Assembly (NCBI GenBank): GCA_948614045.1
Contig: CAPFSK010000007.1
Coordinates: forward strand, 1 to 36,653
Direction of reading: 5' to 3'
DNA length: 36,653 bases
From: an uncultured Candidatus Saccharibacteria bacterium
GTDB taxonomy: Bacteria; Patescibacteriota; Saccharimonadia; Saccharimonadales; Saccharimonadaceae
Position 1 is the first letter of the stretch, and every line of letters begins with the position of its first letter. Below the pieces are notes generated by a model. It ran no database searches. It was given only the letters and a program-made list of their open reading frames with translations, and was not told the origin of the DNA. Shown one piece after another: positions 1 through 6,865 of the stretch. The position numbers and the translations under genes were made by a program.

Positions 1-95
1 CGACGATGATCGTGGCGAGTCATGATGCACTGGTTGAGAAGTATGCGACGCAGATTATTAGTATTAAAGACGGTCGAGCAAGTGAGGAGAAATAG
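1..95 (+). CDS. ABC transporter ATP-binding protein, C-terminal fragment
   Basis: Only the last 30 codons are in the window, read from base 3 and ending in TAG at 93-95. The fragment contains A-S-H-D, the H-loop (switch) histidine region of ABC ATPases, then a short beta strand ending in S-I-K-D-G-R, the usual 'ikdGrv' C-terminal strand. Only 3 bases separate its stop from the permease gene at 99, so it should be the nucleotide-binding subunit of the same MacB/LolD-type transporter. Its 5' end lies outside the window, so full length and substrate class cannot be judged. Confidence 0.8.
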   Translation, partial: TMIVASHDALVEKYATQIISIKDGRASEEK

Positions 96-98
96 AAA

Positions 99-1445
99 AT
101 GGGACTAAAATTTTCTGATGCGCTTCGTTTAAGTTGGAGCAATATTGTACAACATAAGAAAAGAAGCGTGGCGATTATTCTAACGATCTCAATGTTGTTC
201 GGGATTATCATGGCATTTAACTTTATGCTACAAGGCTTGAGAGGTACGATTCTGAATGCTGCTTTGCAGACGAATGATGGAAAAGTTTATCTACAGACTG
301 GGTACCAGAATATTAGTGAGATAAATGAGGGCGATTTTCGACCAGTAAAAGATTTGGGGACGGCGCAGGAGATGGTACGCGAGGAAGTTGCGCGTTATGA
401 TGGACGGATTTTGGGGACGATGACGCTTTATCAACATCAACTTGGGAACACGCGGTGGGTAGTTAATAAGGAATTAGCGGACGCAGTAGCTGATATGGAT
501 TTGGAGAAGACATTAGAAGATAAGATACCTTATATAGTATCGCGGTCGAGCGATGATGAAAATGGTACATATGAAGTATTGTATCGGGATGATAAGGCGC
601 TAGCACGGATAGGGACCTATCCGGCGACTGAACTGGGTAGTCCGACGTTACCGGGGATGAACCTGATGAATCTATTATTGGGGATGGTATACGGTAGTGG
701 TGAAGCTCCACGACTAATAGTGGATGATGGAACGGGAAAAGTGGAAAAGTATATTCGGGAAATGGCGGAAGCGAAGGTGAAACAGGATGGATATTATGAA
801 AGCGTGGAGCAGCTCCTTGAAGCTTGGCCGCCAGAAACATATTTTATTGCAGAGTTTGATGATTATGATGACGCAGTAAATTATTATAGTAATAGTCGCT
901 TGGATAAAAATTTACCAGCGAAAATACAAATCGGGAAAAAGAAATATGAGTTATTGAATATGGATATTTTTGGCAGGATTATGTATTTGGAATTGGATTT
1001 TAATAATCTTCAATTTATGCTTACGGCGATTGAAGTATTGTTTATTATTATCGCCGTGCTGATCGCGGTCTTCACTTTTGCGCATTTGATTGATAATGAT
1101 GCGGCGACGGTGGCACTGTATCGGTCAATGGGGGCGAGTACCGGGGATATTTATGCGATCTATTTCTTGTATCTCGTGGAGCTTTGCTTACTGGCGGTTT
1201 TGTCCTGTGTATTGATAGCATTTATGATTGTTGGGATGATGTGGCTAGGTAATGCTGAGGCGCTGGCTGAGAGGCTGAAAGGGTTTTATATGCTTAAAGA
1301 TTTGCCAAAAGTTAATTTATTCGGATTTAACAATATGCTCTTCGGGATTGCTGGGTCGATTATGCTGGTCGCGCCACTGTCGCTACTTCTGACGATGCGT
1401 CGTTTCTCAGCGAAGCATATCGCGAAGAAACTAAAAGAGGATTAA
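99..1445 (+). CDS. ABC transporter permease, FtsX/MacB-like (first of a tandem pair)
   Basis: 448 residues with the topology of MacB/FtsX-type permeases: one N-terminal membrane segment (about 23-44), a large extracytoplasmic domain (about 45-305), then three membrane segments (about 306-330, 350-382 and 412-435). The GAGGAG at 84-89 is a good ribosome binding site for the ATG. Family knowledge: such permeases work as mechanotransmitters or lipoprotein/peptide exporters, not classical importers, with the ATPase encoded just upstream. The N-terminus (Q-H-K-K-R-S then L-Q-G-L and D-G-K-V) matches the next gene, so the two are paralogues, probably forming a heterodimer. The extracytoplasmic domain resembles no domain I can name, so the substrate is unknown. 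Confidence 0.8.
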   Translation: MGLKFSDALRLSWSNIVQHKKRSVAIILTISMLFGIIMAFNFMLQGLRGTILNAALQTNDGKVYLQTGYQNISEINEGDFRPVKDLGTAQEMVREEVARYDGRILGTMTLYQHQLGNTRWVVNKELADAVADMDLEKTLEDKIPYIVSRSSDDENGTYEVLYRDDKALARIGTYPATELGSPTLPGMNLMNLLLGMVYGSGEAPRLIVDDGTGKVEKYIREMAEAKVKQDGYYESVEQLLEAWPPETYFIAEFDDYDDAVNYYSNSRLDKNLPAKIQIGKKKYELLNMDIFGRIMYLELDFNNLQFMLTAIEVLFIIIAVLIAVFTFAHLIDNDAATVALYRSMGASTGDIYAIYFLYLVELCLLAVLSCVLIAFMIVGMMWLGNAEALAERLKGFYMLKDLPKVNLFGFNNMLFGIAGSIMLVAPLSLLLTMRRFSAKHIAKKLKED

Positions 1446-1448
1446 GAA

Positions 1449-2816
1449 GTGCGATTAGTGGATTATTTGAGGCTAGGGTTTGCCGGAGTCGAGGCACATA
1501 AGAAGCGCGCGTTTACGGTCGTGATTATCGTCGGGTTACTGTTTAGTGCGATAACGGCGGGGGTGCTCGTACTACAAGGGCTAGAAGATAGAGTGCTCGG
1601 TACAATGTTGGTACCGACCGACGGTAAGGTGCTGGTCATGAGTATTGTGGACACTGGCGTTTGCGGAGAAGATTGCGATATTGAGGTGGAAGTCAGGGAG
1701 ATTAAGCAAAATATAGAAAAATATGGCGGAAGAGTAATTGAAACGGAAATTAGTCGGACGACGGAAGGGATGTTTTATAAGTTGGGGGAGGGGGTGTTTG
1801 AGGCTAATACTAGCAATGTAGATAGAAGTGCGACGGAAGTGGTCGTGCCGTTAGGTATGACGGCGAAACTTGCGGGTATAGAAATGCCAGAAAGAGACGC
1901 GGACTTGGCGGAGAAGCTGGAAGCGATTAAAGATGTGCGCGAGAAGGCTTTACATAAAATAGTGGAGAGTAAGGCAGGTGAGAAGTATTATATCGCGGAG
2001 ATTTTGCCGGACGGAGTATATGCGAGTGATTTATCTTTTATAAACATCGGACAGAGCGGTAATCCGCTGGATTTAATCTTGGGGCAGATGAGGGTTGGGG
2101 CAAGCCAGAGTTTTATCACGGAGGTGGCGAAGAAGAAGGCGGAGACGGATGACGGTGACGCGGGGCAGGTATCGGGATTTGTGCCGGCGGAAGATATGGA
2201 TGCGGAAGATGTGGGGATGGTGTTCGCGAGATTTCCGGATGTCGAGACGGCTTATAAGTACTATCGGGATAAGGTAAACTATTGCTCGGAAACTGACCGG
2301 ATATTTAGCATGTGCGGTAAAGATTATAAGTATCAGGTGATGTCGGCGGTGGGTGACCCGATTATGACTTATGAGAACTTACAAAATATCTGGCTGGTAT
2401 TCCGGATTGTCGCGGCAGTGCTGGCGGTAATTGCGGTGATTGTCATGGTTAGTACTTATGGACGATTGATTGGCAAAGATATGAAGATTATCGCGCTGTA
2501 CCATGCAATGGGAGCAAACAAAGTGCAGATTAAATTAGTCTATCTGACTTATCTATTGATGCTGAGCTTGATGACAGTGGGGTTTGCAATAGTACTTGGG
2601 TTGGGGCTAGCAGGACTACTAAGCATGGTAAATATGACGGCGCTGAAGCAGGTGTTTACTCTGGGATTTGGAATGAAAGTAGGCGAAATCTGGCTAGTGG
2701 GGTGGAATAATTTATCATGGAGTATGATAGGAGTTATCCTAGTCGCGACGATATTTGCGATTGTGCTCGGGAATGGTAATTTCGAGGCAAAGAAACTGGC
2801 GCAAAAGTTGAAATAA
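1449..2816 (+). CDS. ABC transporter permease, FtsX/MacB-like (second of a tandem pair)
   Basis: 455 residues, starting at a GTG only 3 bases after the previous stop, so translation is probably coupled. It has the same plan as its neighbour: N-terminal membrane segment (about 22-44), large external domain, then three C-terminal membrane segments beginning near 317, 362 and 418. The shared N-terminal pattern (A-H-K-K-R, L-Q-G-L, D-G-K-V-L-V) shows they arose by duplication, while the external domains have diverged and this one carries several cysteines (for example in G-V-C-G-E-D-C and the Y-C-S-E / M-C-G-K region) that could form disulfides outside the membrane. It is the last gene of the operon; a convergent gene begins 14 bases later and I see no clear hairpin terminator between them. 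Confidence 0.8.
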   Translation: MRLVDYLRLGFAGVEAHKKRAFTVVIIVGLLFSAITAGVLVLQGLEDRVLGTMLVPTDGKVLVMSIVDTGVCGEDCDIEVEVREIKQNIEKYGGRVIETEISRTTEGMFYKLGEGVFEANTSNVDRSATEVVVPLGMTAKLAGIEMPERDADLAEKLEAIKDVREKALHKIVESKAGEKYYIAEILPDGVYASDLSFINIGQSGNPLDLILGQMRVGASQSFITEVAKKKAETDDGDAGQVSGFVPAEDMDAEDVGMVFARFPDVETAYKYYRDKVNYCSETDRIFSMCGKDYKYQVMSAVGDPIMTYENLQNIWLVFRIVAAVLAVIAVIVMVSTYGRLIGKDMKIIALYHAMGANKVQIKLVYLTYLLMLSLMTVGFAIVLGLGLAGLLSMVNMTALKQVFTLGFGMKVGEIWLVGWNNLSWSMIGVILVATIFAIVLGNGNFEAKKLAQKLK

Positions 2817-2830
2817 TAAATATAGTGCTG

Positions 2831-3640
2831 TTATTTGTATAGTATGGCGGCAGTTGTAGCTTCAAAAGGCTTTTGGGGGTTATAGAGATTCAGCGCGAGG
2901 ACGCGGGCGGCGAGTTGACCGCTCCAGAGCCCGATCGGGCTATATTCAGTATCGACTAAGTGCGTCGTAGAGATATTTCCGCCGTGGGCGACGATGATAT
3001 TATCTTGGTGAAATGTCAGTAAAGTAACTGGATAGGTTAAGGTGAACTTGTGTAAAGTTTCTAATACTGGCAATAATGGTTGCGAGAGTAAAATCATGCG
3101 TGGGTAATAGATGCTACGGAAGAGTTTTTGGAGCTGGAGCATGGAGGCGACGACGAAAGTCTGGGGGCGGAGGAGCCAATTCGCACCCTCAGGGGCGAGT
3201 AAATCGACGCTATCGCGGGCGATGACCAAGGGGTTAGTGGATTTTGGGTCGATCATGCCGCTAAGTGCGATTGCGGTTTCGGAATTACGTGATAAGTCTC
3301 CGGCAAGTAGTACGCTGTCGCTGCTTTCGAAAGCGGATTTTAGTAAGGCGGATTTTGCGAACGAGCCGCTGGTAGTGGAAATTGCAAATTCGACTCCGGG
3401 AAGATTCGGTAATTTGCCGCGGAGGGCATCAGGGAGGATAGTTGTGAGACTTGAAAATGGAAAATTTTGATTCATGAATTCAGAAAGTCGTACGACGCTC
3501 GAAAAGCCCTGGGCATTACCTCCAATGACGGCGACGCGGCCGGTTTTACGCTCAGGTATGTTCCAGGCGAGGTCGGGGTAAAGCGGCTGAGATTGCTTCT
3601 GCCAATAAGATAAGTCGGAATTGATCTCTGCGAAAGCCAT
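2831..3640 (-). CDS. Degenerate ADP-dependent NAD(P)HX dehydratase-like protein (ribokinase-like fold)
   Basis: 269 residues. Several stretches line up with the YjeF C-terminal (NNRD) family that repairs hydrated NAD(P)H: V-I-G-G-N near 38-42, the A-G-D-L-S-R-N-S-E-T segment (113-122) in place of the usual G-P-G-L-G, the N-P-L-V-I-A-R-D-S-V-D-L-L-A segment (136-149) in place of P-l-V-l-D-A-D-a-l-n-l-l-a, and a C-terminal helix ending P-F-E-A-T-T-A-A-I-L-Y. The catalytic G-T-G-D is replaced by G-L-W-S (237-240), so the usual catalytic Asp is absent and dehydratase activity is doubtful. It lies 18 bases after exonuclease III on the same strand, with a 19-bp palindrome spanning the junction and no obvious Shine-Dalgarno. 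The fold assignment is inference from motif spacing. Confidence 0.5.
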   Translation of the reverse strand: MAFAEINSDLSYWQKQSQPLYPDLAWNIPERKTGRVAVIGGNAQGFSSVVRLSEFMNQNFPFSSLTTILPDALRGKLPNLPGVEFAISTTSGSFAKSALLKSAFESSDSVLLAGDLSRNSETAIALSGMIDPKSTNPLVIARDSVDLLAPEGANWLLRPQTFVVASMLQLQKLFRSIYYPRMILLSQPLLPVLETLHKFTLTYPVTLLTFHQDNIIVAHGGNISTTHLVDTEYSPIGLWSGQLAARVLALNLYNPQKPFEATTAAILYK

Positions 3641-3647
3641 AACTTAT

Positions 3648-3666
3648 TGTTGTAAAAATTACAACA
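3648..3666. repeat. Perfect 19-bp palindrome overlapping the exonuclease III stop
   Basis: TGTTGTAA-AAA-TTACAACA, 8-bp arms around a 3-base centre. It contains the stop codon of the exonuclease gene and ends 8 bases before the ATG of the following gene. The same core recurs at 25335-25349 in the rplJ leader, and its first 12 bases at 23486-23497. It could be a transcription-factor operator or an RNA hairpin that affects the downstream gene; the sequence does not decide between these. Confidence 0.6.
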
Positions 3667-4510
3667 CTTCTCCTTCGGTTGTTTGTTGCATGGCGGTCTG
3701 TGACGTCTGGGCGCTAAAGTCTAGCTCAATCGAAACCGGACAGTGGTCGGAACCTATAATATGTTCATAAATTTCGGCAGATTTAAGATATGGTAAGAGG
3801 CTGGGCGAAATAAAGAAATAATCAATCCGCCAGCCAATATTACGTTCGCGACACTTTGACCAGTGTGACCACCAAGTGTAACGTTGGATACTGGGGTAGA
3901 AATAACGAAAAGTGTCAATGAAGCCGGCGGAAAGTAAATTTTTAATTCCCTGGCGTTCTTCGTCAGTGAAGCCGGCGCTGCGCTCATTGTCTTTTGGCCG
4001 GGCGAGATCTAGCGGGGTGTGAGCGGCATTAAAATCGCCACAGACGATAACGGGTTTTGTCTGTTCGAGATTTTTCAGGAAACGTAAAAAGGCAGGATCC
4101 CAAAGGTCCTCGCGGAGTTTGAGGCGCGAGAGGTCGCGTTTGCTGTTTGGCGTGTAGACATTGACTAGATAAAAGGGCTGGAACTCGGCAACTTCAACGC
4201 GCCCTTCGTTTAGCGGGCTACCATATTTGTCGTCTTGCCAGTTGTAACTAATCATGAGGTCTTCGGAGAAATTGTTGTAGACGTTTTGGGGCTGGAGCTT
4301 GGTGAAAATTGCGGTACCAGAATAGCCGGGGCGTTCAGCGCTGTTCCAAAGTTCGAGATATTCGGGAAAATTAATTTCGGCTTGGCCGGGTTTGGCTTTG
4401 GTTTCTTGGATGCAGAGAATATCGGGCTGCTCGTCATTGATAAAACTTTCGAGTGCGCCTTTTTTTACTACGGAGCGGAGACCGTTGACATTCCAAGAGT
4501 AAATCTTCAT
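3659..4510 (-). CDS. xthA: Exodeoxyribonuclease III (AP endonuclease)
   Basis: 283 residues from the chosen ATG. Endonuclease/exonuclease/phosphatase fold: S-W-N-V-N-G-L-R-S (5-13) with the metal-site Asn, I-Q-E-T-K with the metal-binding Glu at 36, V-C-G-D-F-N-A-A-H with the catalytic Asp/Asn pair, and the C-terminal G-S-D-H-C-P-V with the Asp-His pair. It cuts DNA 5' to abasic sites and degrades duplex 3' ends in base excision repair. An in-frame ATG lies 15 codons upstream, but the family begins at M-K-I-x-S-W-N, and a TATAAT sits 7 bases before this ATG, so the later start is preferred and the message is probably leaderless. The next gene starts 18 bases beyond the stop. Confidence 0.95.
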   Translation of the reverse strand: MKIYSWNVNGLRSVVKKGALESFINDEQPDILCIQETKAKPGQAEINFPEYLELWNSAERPGYSGTAIFTKLQPQNVYNNFSEDLMISYNWQDDKYGSPLNEGRVEVAEFQPFYLVNVYTPNSKRDLSRLKLREDLWDPAFLRFLKNLEQTKPVIVCGDFNAAHTPLDLARPKDNERSAGFTDEERQGIKNLLSAGFIDTFRYFYPSIQRYTWWSHWSKCRERNIGWRIDYFFISPSLLPYLKSAEIYEHIIGSDHCPVSIELDFSAQTSQTAMQQTTEGEVL

Positions 4511-4517
4511 ATTTATG

Positions 4518-4523
4518 ATTATA
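4518..4523 (-). promoter_or_regulatory. -10 box of the exonuclease III promoter (leaderless type)
   Basis: TATAAT on the minus strand, 7 bases before the ATG at 4510. With normal promoter geometry, transcription would begin at or next to the start codon. No good -35 hexamer is visible. Confidence 0.55.
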
Positions 4524-4529
4524 ACATAC

Positions 4530-4561
4530 AAAAAGAGGCCCCGATAGCTGTGCAATCGGGG
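4530..4561 (-). terminator. Rho-independent terminator after the small hypothetical gene
   Basis: On the minus strand, CCCCGAT pairs with ATCGGGG across a 9-base loop, followed by CCTCTTTTT. It closes the transcript of the gene at 4602-4976 just before the exonuclease promoter. Confidence 0.8.
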
Positions 4562-4601
4562 CGCGAGTCAGTTTAGAAGATGGCGCGGTGTTGAGGGTGA
4601 T

Positions 4602-4976
4602 TTAAGCAGCTGAGCGTCGCTCGAATTCATCGCGGATGCGGGTAATTAAGCCGTCGTAATCCGAAAGTATGATGTCATACTTTGTCTTAAGCAAATAGCT
4701 TAAGACATTTTCGGGCAGTTTAGTGGCAGGAGTAACGCTGCGACCGCATTCGATGCGTAACAATTCAAGCGCTGGGAAGTCGAGTTGGATTTCGCCAGTA
4801 TTGCATTCGTCCAGAATGCCTTTAAGGAGCTCGACTTCGCGTATGTCGGTATAGTGACGACCGATCAACTCTTTGAAAGTACGTGAAGTGACTTCCGGAT
4901 CGCCGCACTTCGTCCAAGCGCTGGCCAACTTCTCTTTTGACATGTTATTAAAGTCCTTTAGGAATAATGTATTCAT
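4602..4976 (-). CDS. Small hypothetical protein, predicted all-helical
   Basis: About 124 residues with no family I recognise. The composition suggests an alpha-helical soluble protein: no signal peptide, no membrane segment, three cysteines, acidic and leucine-rich helices. The start was set by a strong Shine-Dalgarno (AAAGGGGG) 8 bases before the ATG at 4976; another in-frame ATG is at 4982, and a longer reading frame runs upstream to 5057 but would span the promoter. It is a stand-alone unit: a near-consensus promoter with a post-initiation inverted repeat precedes it and a hairpin terminator follows it. The promoter closely resembles that of the MATCAP-like gene at 27806, suggesting joint control. 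Function unknown. Confidence 0.65.
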   Translation of the reverse strand: MNTLFLKDFNNMSKEKLASAWTKCGDPEVTSRTFKELIGRHYTDIREVELLKGILDECNTGEIQLDFPALELLRIECGRSVTPATKLPENVLSYLLKTKYDIILSDYDGLITRIRDEFERRSAA

Positions 4977-5009
4977 ATACATATCCCCCTTTCCTAATAT
5001 TTTAGTTTC

Positions 5010-5020
5010 GGGCAATGCCC
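5010..5020 (-). repeat. Inverted repeat just downstream of the predicted transcription start
   Basis: GGGC-ATT-GCCC, beginning about 2-3 bases after the predicted start of transcription. It occupies the same position as the repeats at 27732-27748 and 9155-9172, so it may be an operator or a 5' mRNA stem-loop. Confidence 0.5.
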
Positions 5021-5028
5021 ATACTTCT

Positions 5029-5057
5029 ATTGTAGCACAGATTTCATTTTTTGTCAA
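5029..5057 (-). promoter_or_regulatory. Sigma-70-type promoter of the small hypothetical gene
   Basis: Minus strand: TTGACA (5057-5052), a 17-base spacer, then TACAAT (5034-5029) preceded by TGC (extended -10). The spacer end ATCTGTGC and downstream GTATGGGCAT are shared with the promoter at 27694. Predicted start of transcription near 5022. Confidence 0.8.
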
Positions 5058-5069
5058 GTATTTTAGCGT

Positions 5070-5498
5070 CTAGACGGCTTGTTGGCGTTTGAGACTGCGA
5101 TCAATGTCACGTTTTTTGATAGTTTCGCGTTTGTCGTATTTTTTCTTACTTTTGCCGGTAGCAACGGCGAGTTTAATATAGCGGCCGCCAGCGAGGAGGC
5201 GTACTGGAACGAGTTGGAAGCCATCTTGCTTGGCGCGCGCGAGTTGATTGATTTGTTTACGAGTGGCTAAGAGTTTAATGTTGCGCTCAGTGTCGGCGCC
5301 GAGAGTGAGATTATTGAGCCAGAGTTCGTCGCCTCTAAGCGTGACGAAAGAACCCTTGAGCTGGACGTGGTGATCGCGAATCAGCCGAACTTCGGCGCCA
5401 CTAAGGACCATGCCGCAGTTAAGCTCATCCCCAAGCTGGTAATCAAAACGGGCGCGGCGATTGACGGTAATACTGTCAGGAGTTTTGGACTTCTTCAT
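5070..5498 (-). CDS. smpB: SsrA-binding protein SmpB
   Basis: 142 residues, close to the normal family length. SmpB binds tmRNA and brings it to stalled ribosomes for trans-translation. Family marks visible: the N-terminal beta-barrel segment with N-R-R-A-R-F-D-Y and V-L-S-G-A-E-V, the R-K-Q-I-N-Q-L strand-helix region, and the basic C-terminal tail with Y-D-K-R-E-T-I-K-K-R-D, which enters the decoding centre. A TATAAT lies 7 bases before the ATG and no Shine-Dalgarno is visible, so the message looks leaderless. It is divergent from the glycosyltransferase gene, 57 bases away; both promoters fit into that gap. No tmRNA gene was seen in the window. Confidence 0.95.
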   Translation of the reverse strand: MKKSKTPDSITVNRRARFDYQLGDELNCGMVLSGAEVRLIRDHHVQLKGSFVTLRGDELWLNNLTLGADTERNIKLLATRKQINQLARAKQDGFQLVPVRLLAGGRYIKLAVATGKSKKKYDKRETIKKRDIDRSLKRQQAV

Positions 5499-5505
5499 AA
5501 GTATA

Positions 5506-5511
5506 ATTATA
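5506..5511 (-). promoter_or_regulatory. -10 box of smpB (leaderless type)
   Basis: TATAAT on the minus strand, 7 bases before the smpB ATG. A second TATAAT lies a few bases further upstream. No convincing -35. Confidence 0.5.
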
Positions 5512-5542
5512 ACACATTATAGTGGGGGCTCTCGAGATATGG

Positions 5543-5548
5543 TATAAT
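5543..5548 (+). promoter_or_regulatory. Extended -10 of the GT4 gene, overlapping its ribosome binding site
   Basis: TGG followed by TATAAT, then TAGGAGG and the ATG at 5556. The GGAGG lies inside the 7 bases between the -10 and the start codon, so it would not be transcribed if initiation occurs at the usual distance. Either initiation is earlier than normal or the motif serves a different, upstream transcript. Confidence 0.6.
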
Positions 5549-5555
5549 TAGGAGG

Positions 5556-6842
5556 ATGAAAATTGCAATTACTTCGGATTTGTATTACCCTATGACGAAT
5601 GGGGTGGCGGTATTTGCACATAATTTAGCTAAAGGTTTGGCTCAGCAGGGGCATGAAGTCTTGGTGATTTGCCCGAGCTTTAAGGGTAGGCCGTATCGGG
5701 TGAAGCGGGATGGGGTGACGACGGTGTATTTGCGCTCGATTCGGTTTCCGTTTTATCCGGATCAGATTAACGAAGTGCCAAACGGTAAAGAGTTTCTGGG
5801 GATGCCGCTGCCGCGATTAGCATATCGTTATGGATTGTGGATCACGGTCGATCCGTATCAGGCTCTGAAAAAGACGCTGAATAAATTTCATCCGGACGTG
5901 ATTCATCTGCAGACGGCAGAGATGGTGGCGATTGCGACGCGGCGCTATGCGAAGAAATATGATGTGCCGCTAGTAAGTACTGGTCATGCTTATCCAGATA
6001 ATATTACGAGTCAGCTTAGAGTTCTGAAACCGTTGAAACGTCCGTTAGATGCAGTATTGCGGACGTATATGGCGAGTTTTTTGAAGCATTCGGAATATGC
6101 GACGATGCCGACGGAGATGGCGATTGATGATTTGGTGCCGAAGAAACGTAAACGGTTCAATGTGACGGTGGAGCCGTTGTCAAATGGGGTGGATTTGTCG
6201 AAGTTTGGTCCGAAGAAGGCGCCGGCGAAGATTTATAAGAAGTATCATTTACCGAAAGATAAGCCGATTGTATTGTATGTGGGGCGAGTTGATCCGGAAA
6301 AAAGTATTGGTAATGTTGTGACGGCGTTTGCGGGAGTGTTGGAAAAAGTGCCGGAGACGGTATTGGCGATCGTGGGAGATGGAACGGATCGGCGGCATTT
6401 GCAGGATTTGGCGGAGGCGCTGGGGATTGGGAAGTCGGTGAAGTTCTTGGGGCGGATTATGCCGCCGGATGTAATGGAGATTTATCGGACGGCGAGTTTG
6501 TTTGTGACGGCGAGCGAGACTGAGACGCAAGGTATTGTCCTGATTGAGGCGGCGGCGACAGGATTACCGATTGTAGCGGTTGATGCGGGGGCGGTGCGTG
6601 AACTATGCCAGAATCGGAAAAATGGGATTTTGTGTTACCCGGGAGATGTGAACGCGATTTCGCAGGCGGTCGTGAAGCTACTGCGGCACGATGATTTGCG
6701 GGAAAAATATGGTAAATATAGCCTGGAGGTAGCGAAGAAGCATGATTTGAATCATACGCTGAAGCGATTTGAAGAGATTTATGAAGAGGCGATCGTACTT
6801 AAGGGACGGAAAGTGCCGCGGAAAAAGTGGTGGCGGAGGTAG
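5556..6842 (+). CDS. GT4 family glycosyltransferase, similar to diacylglycerol glucosyltransferases
   Basis: 428 residues, GT-B fold. The N-terminal domain begins with the nucleotide-fold strand and glycine-rich loop (S-D-x-Y-Y-P-M-T-N-G-V-A). The C-terminal domain has the V-G-R-V-D-P-E-K-S phosphate-binding segment and the GT4 EX7E pair (E323 and E331) within T-E-T-Q-G-I-V-L-I-E. That last pattern is typical of lipid alpha-glycosyltransferases such as monoglucosyldiacylglycerol synthases and PimB-like mannosyltransferases. The very basic tail ending R-K-K-W-W-R-R fits attachment to the inner face of the membrane. Probable role: adding a sugar from a nucleotide donor to a membrane lipid. The exact acceptor and sugar cannot be read from the sequence. 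A single-gene unit divergent from smpB. Confidence 0.85.
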   Translation: MKIAITSDLYYPMTNGVAVFAHNLAKGLAQQGHEVLVICPSFKGRPYRVKRDGVTTVYLRSIRFPFYPDQINEVPNGKEFLGMPLPRLAYRYGLWITVDPYQALKKTLNKFHPDVIHLQTAEMVAIATRRYAKKYDVPLVSTGHAYPDNITSQLRVLKPLKRPLDAVLRTYMASFLKHSEYATMPTEMAIDDLVPKKRKRFNVTVEPLSNGVDLSKFGPKKAPAKIYKKYHLPKDKPIVLYVGRVDPEKSIGNVVTAFAGVLEKVPETVLAIVGDGTDRRHLQDLAEALGIGKSVKFLGRIMPPDVMEIYRTASLFVTASETETQGIVLIEAAATGLPIVAVDAGAVRELCQNRKNGILCYPGDVNAISQAVVKLLRHDDLREKYGKYSLEVAKKHDLNHTLKRFEEIYEEAIVLKGRKVPRKKWWRR

Positions 6843-6865
6843 CTACTAGCTGTCGTGGCGTATTT

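Noticed and set aside
2817..2830. Terminator between the second permease and the convergent gene
   Set aside because: Only 14 bases, with no stem and no T-run.
4511..4555. Fifteen-residue upstream extension of exonuclease III
   Set aside because: The family starts at M-K-I-x-S-W-N, and the extension would cross the -10 box and the terminator stem.
6843..6865. Terminator between the GT4 gene and the alpha/beta hydrolase
   Set aside because: AGCTACTAGCT-type repeats are short and lack a strong stem followed by a T-run.
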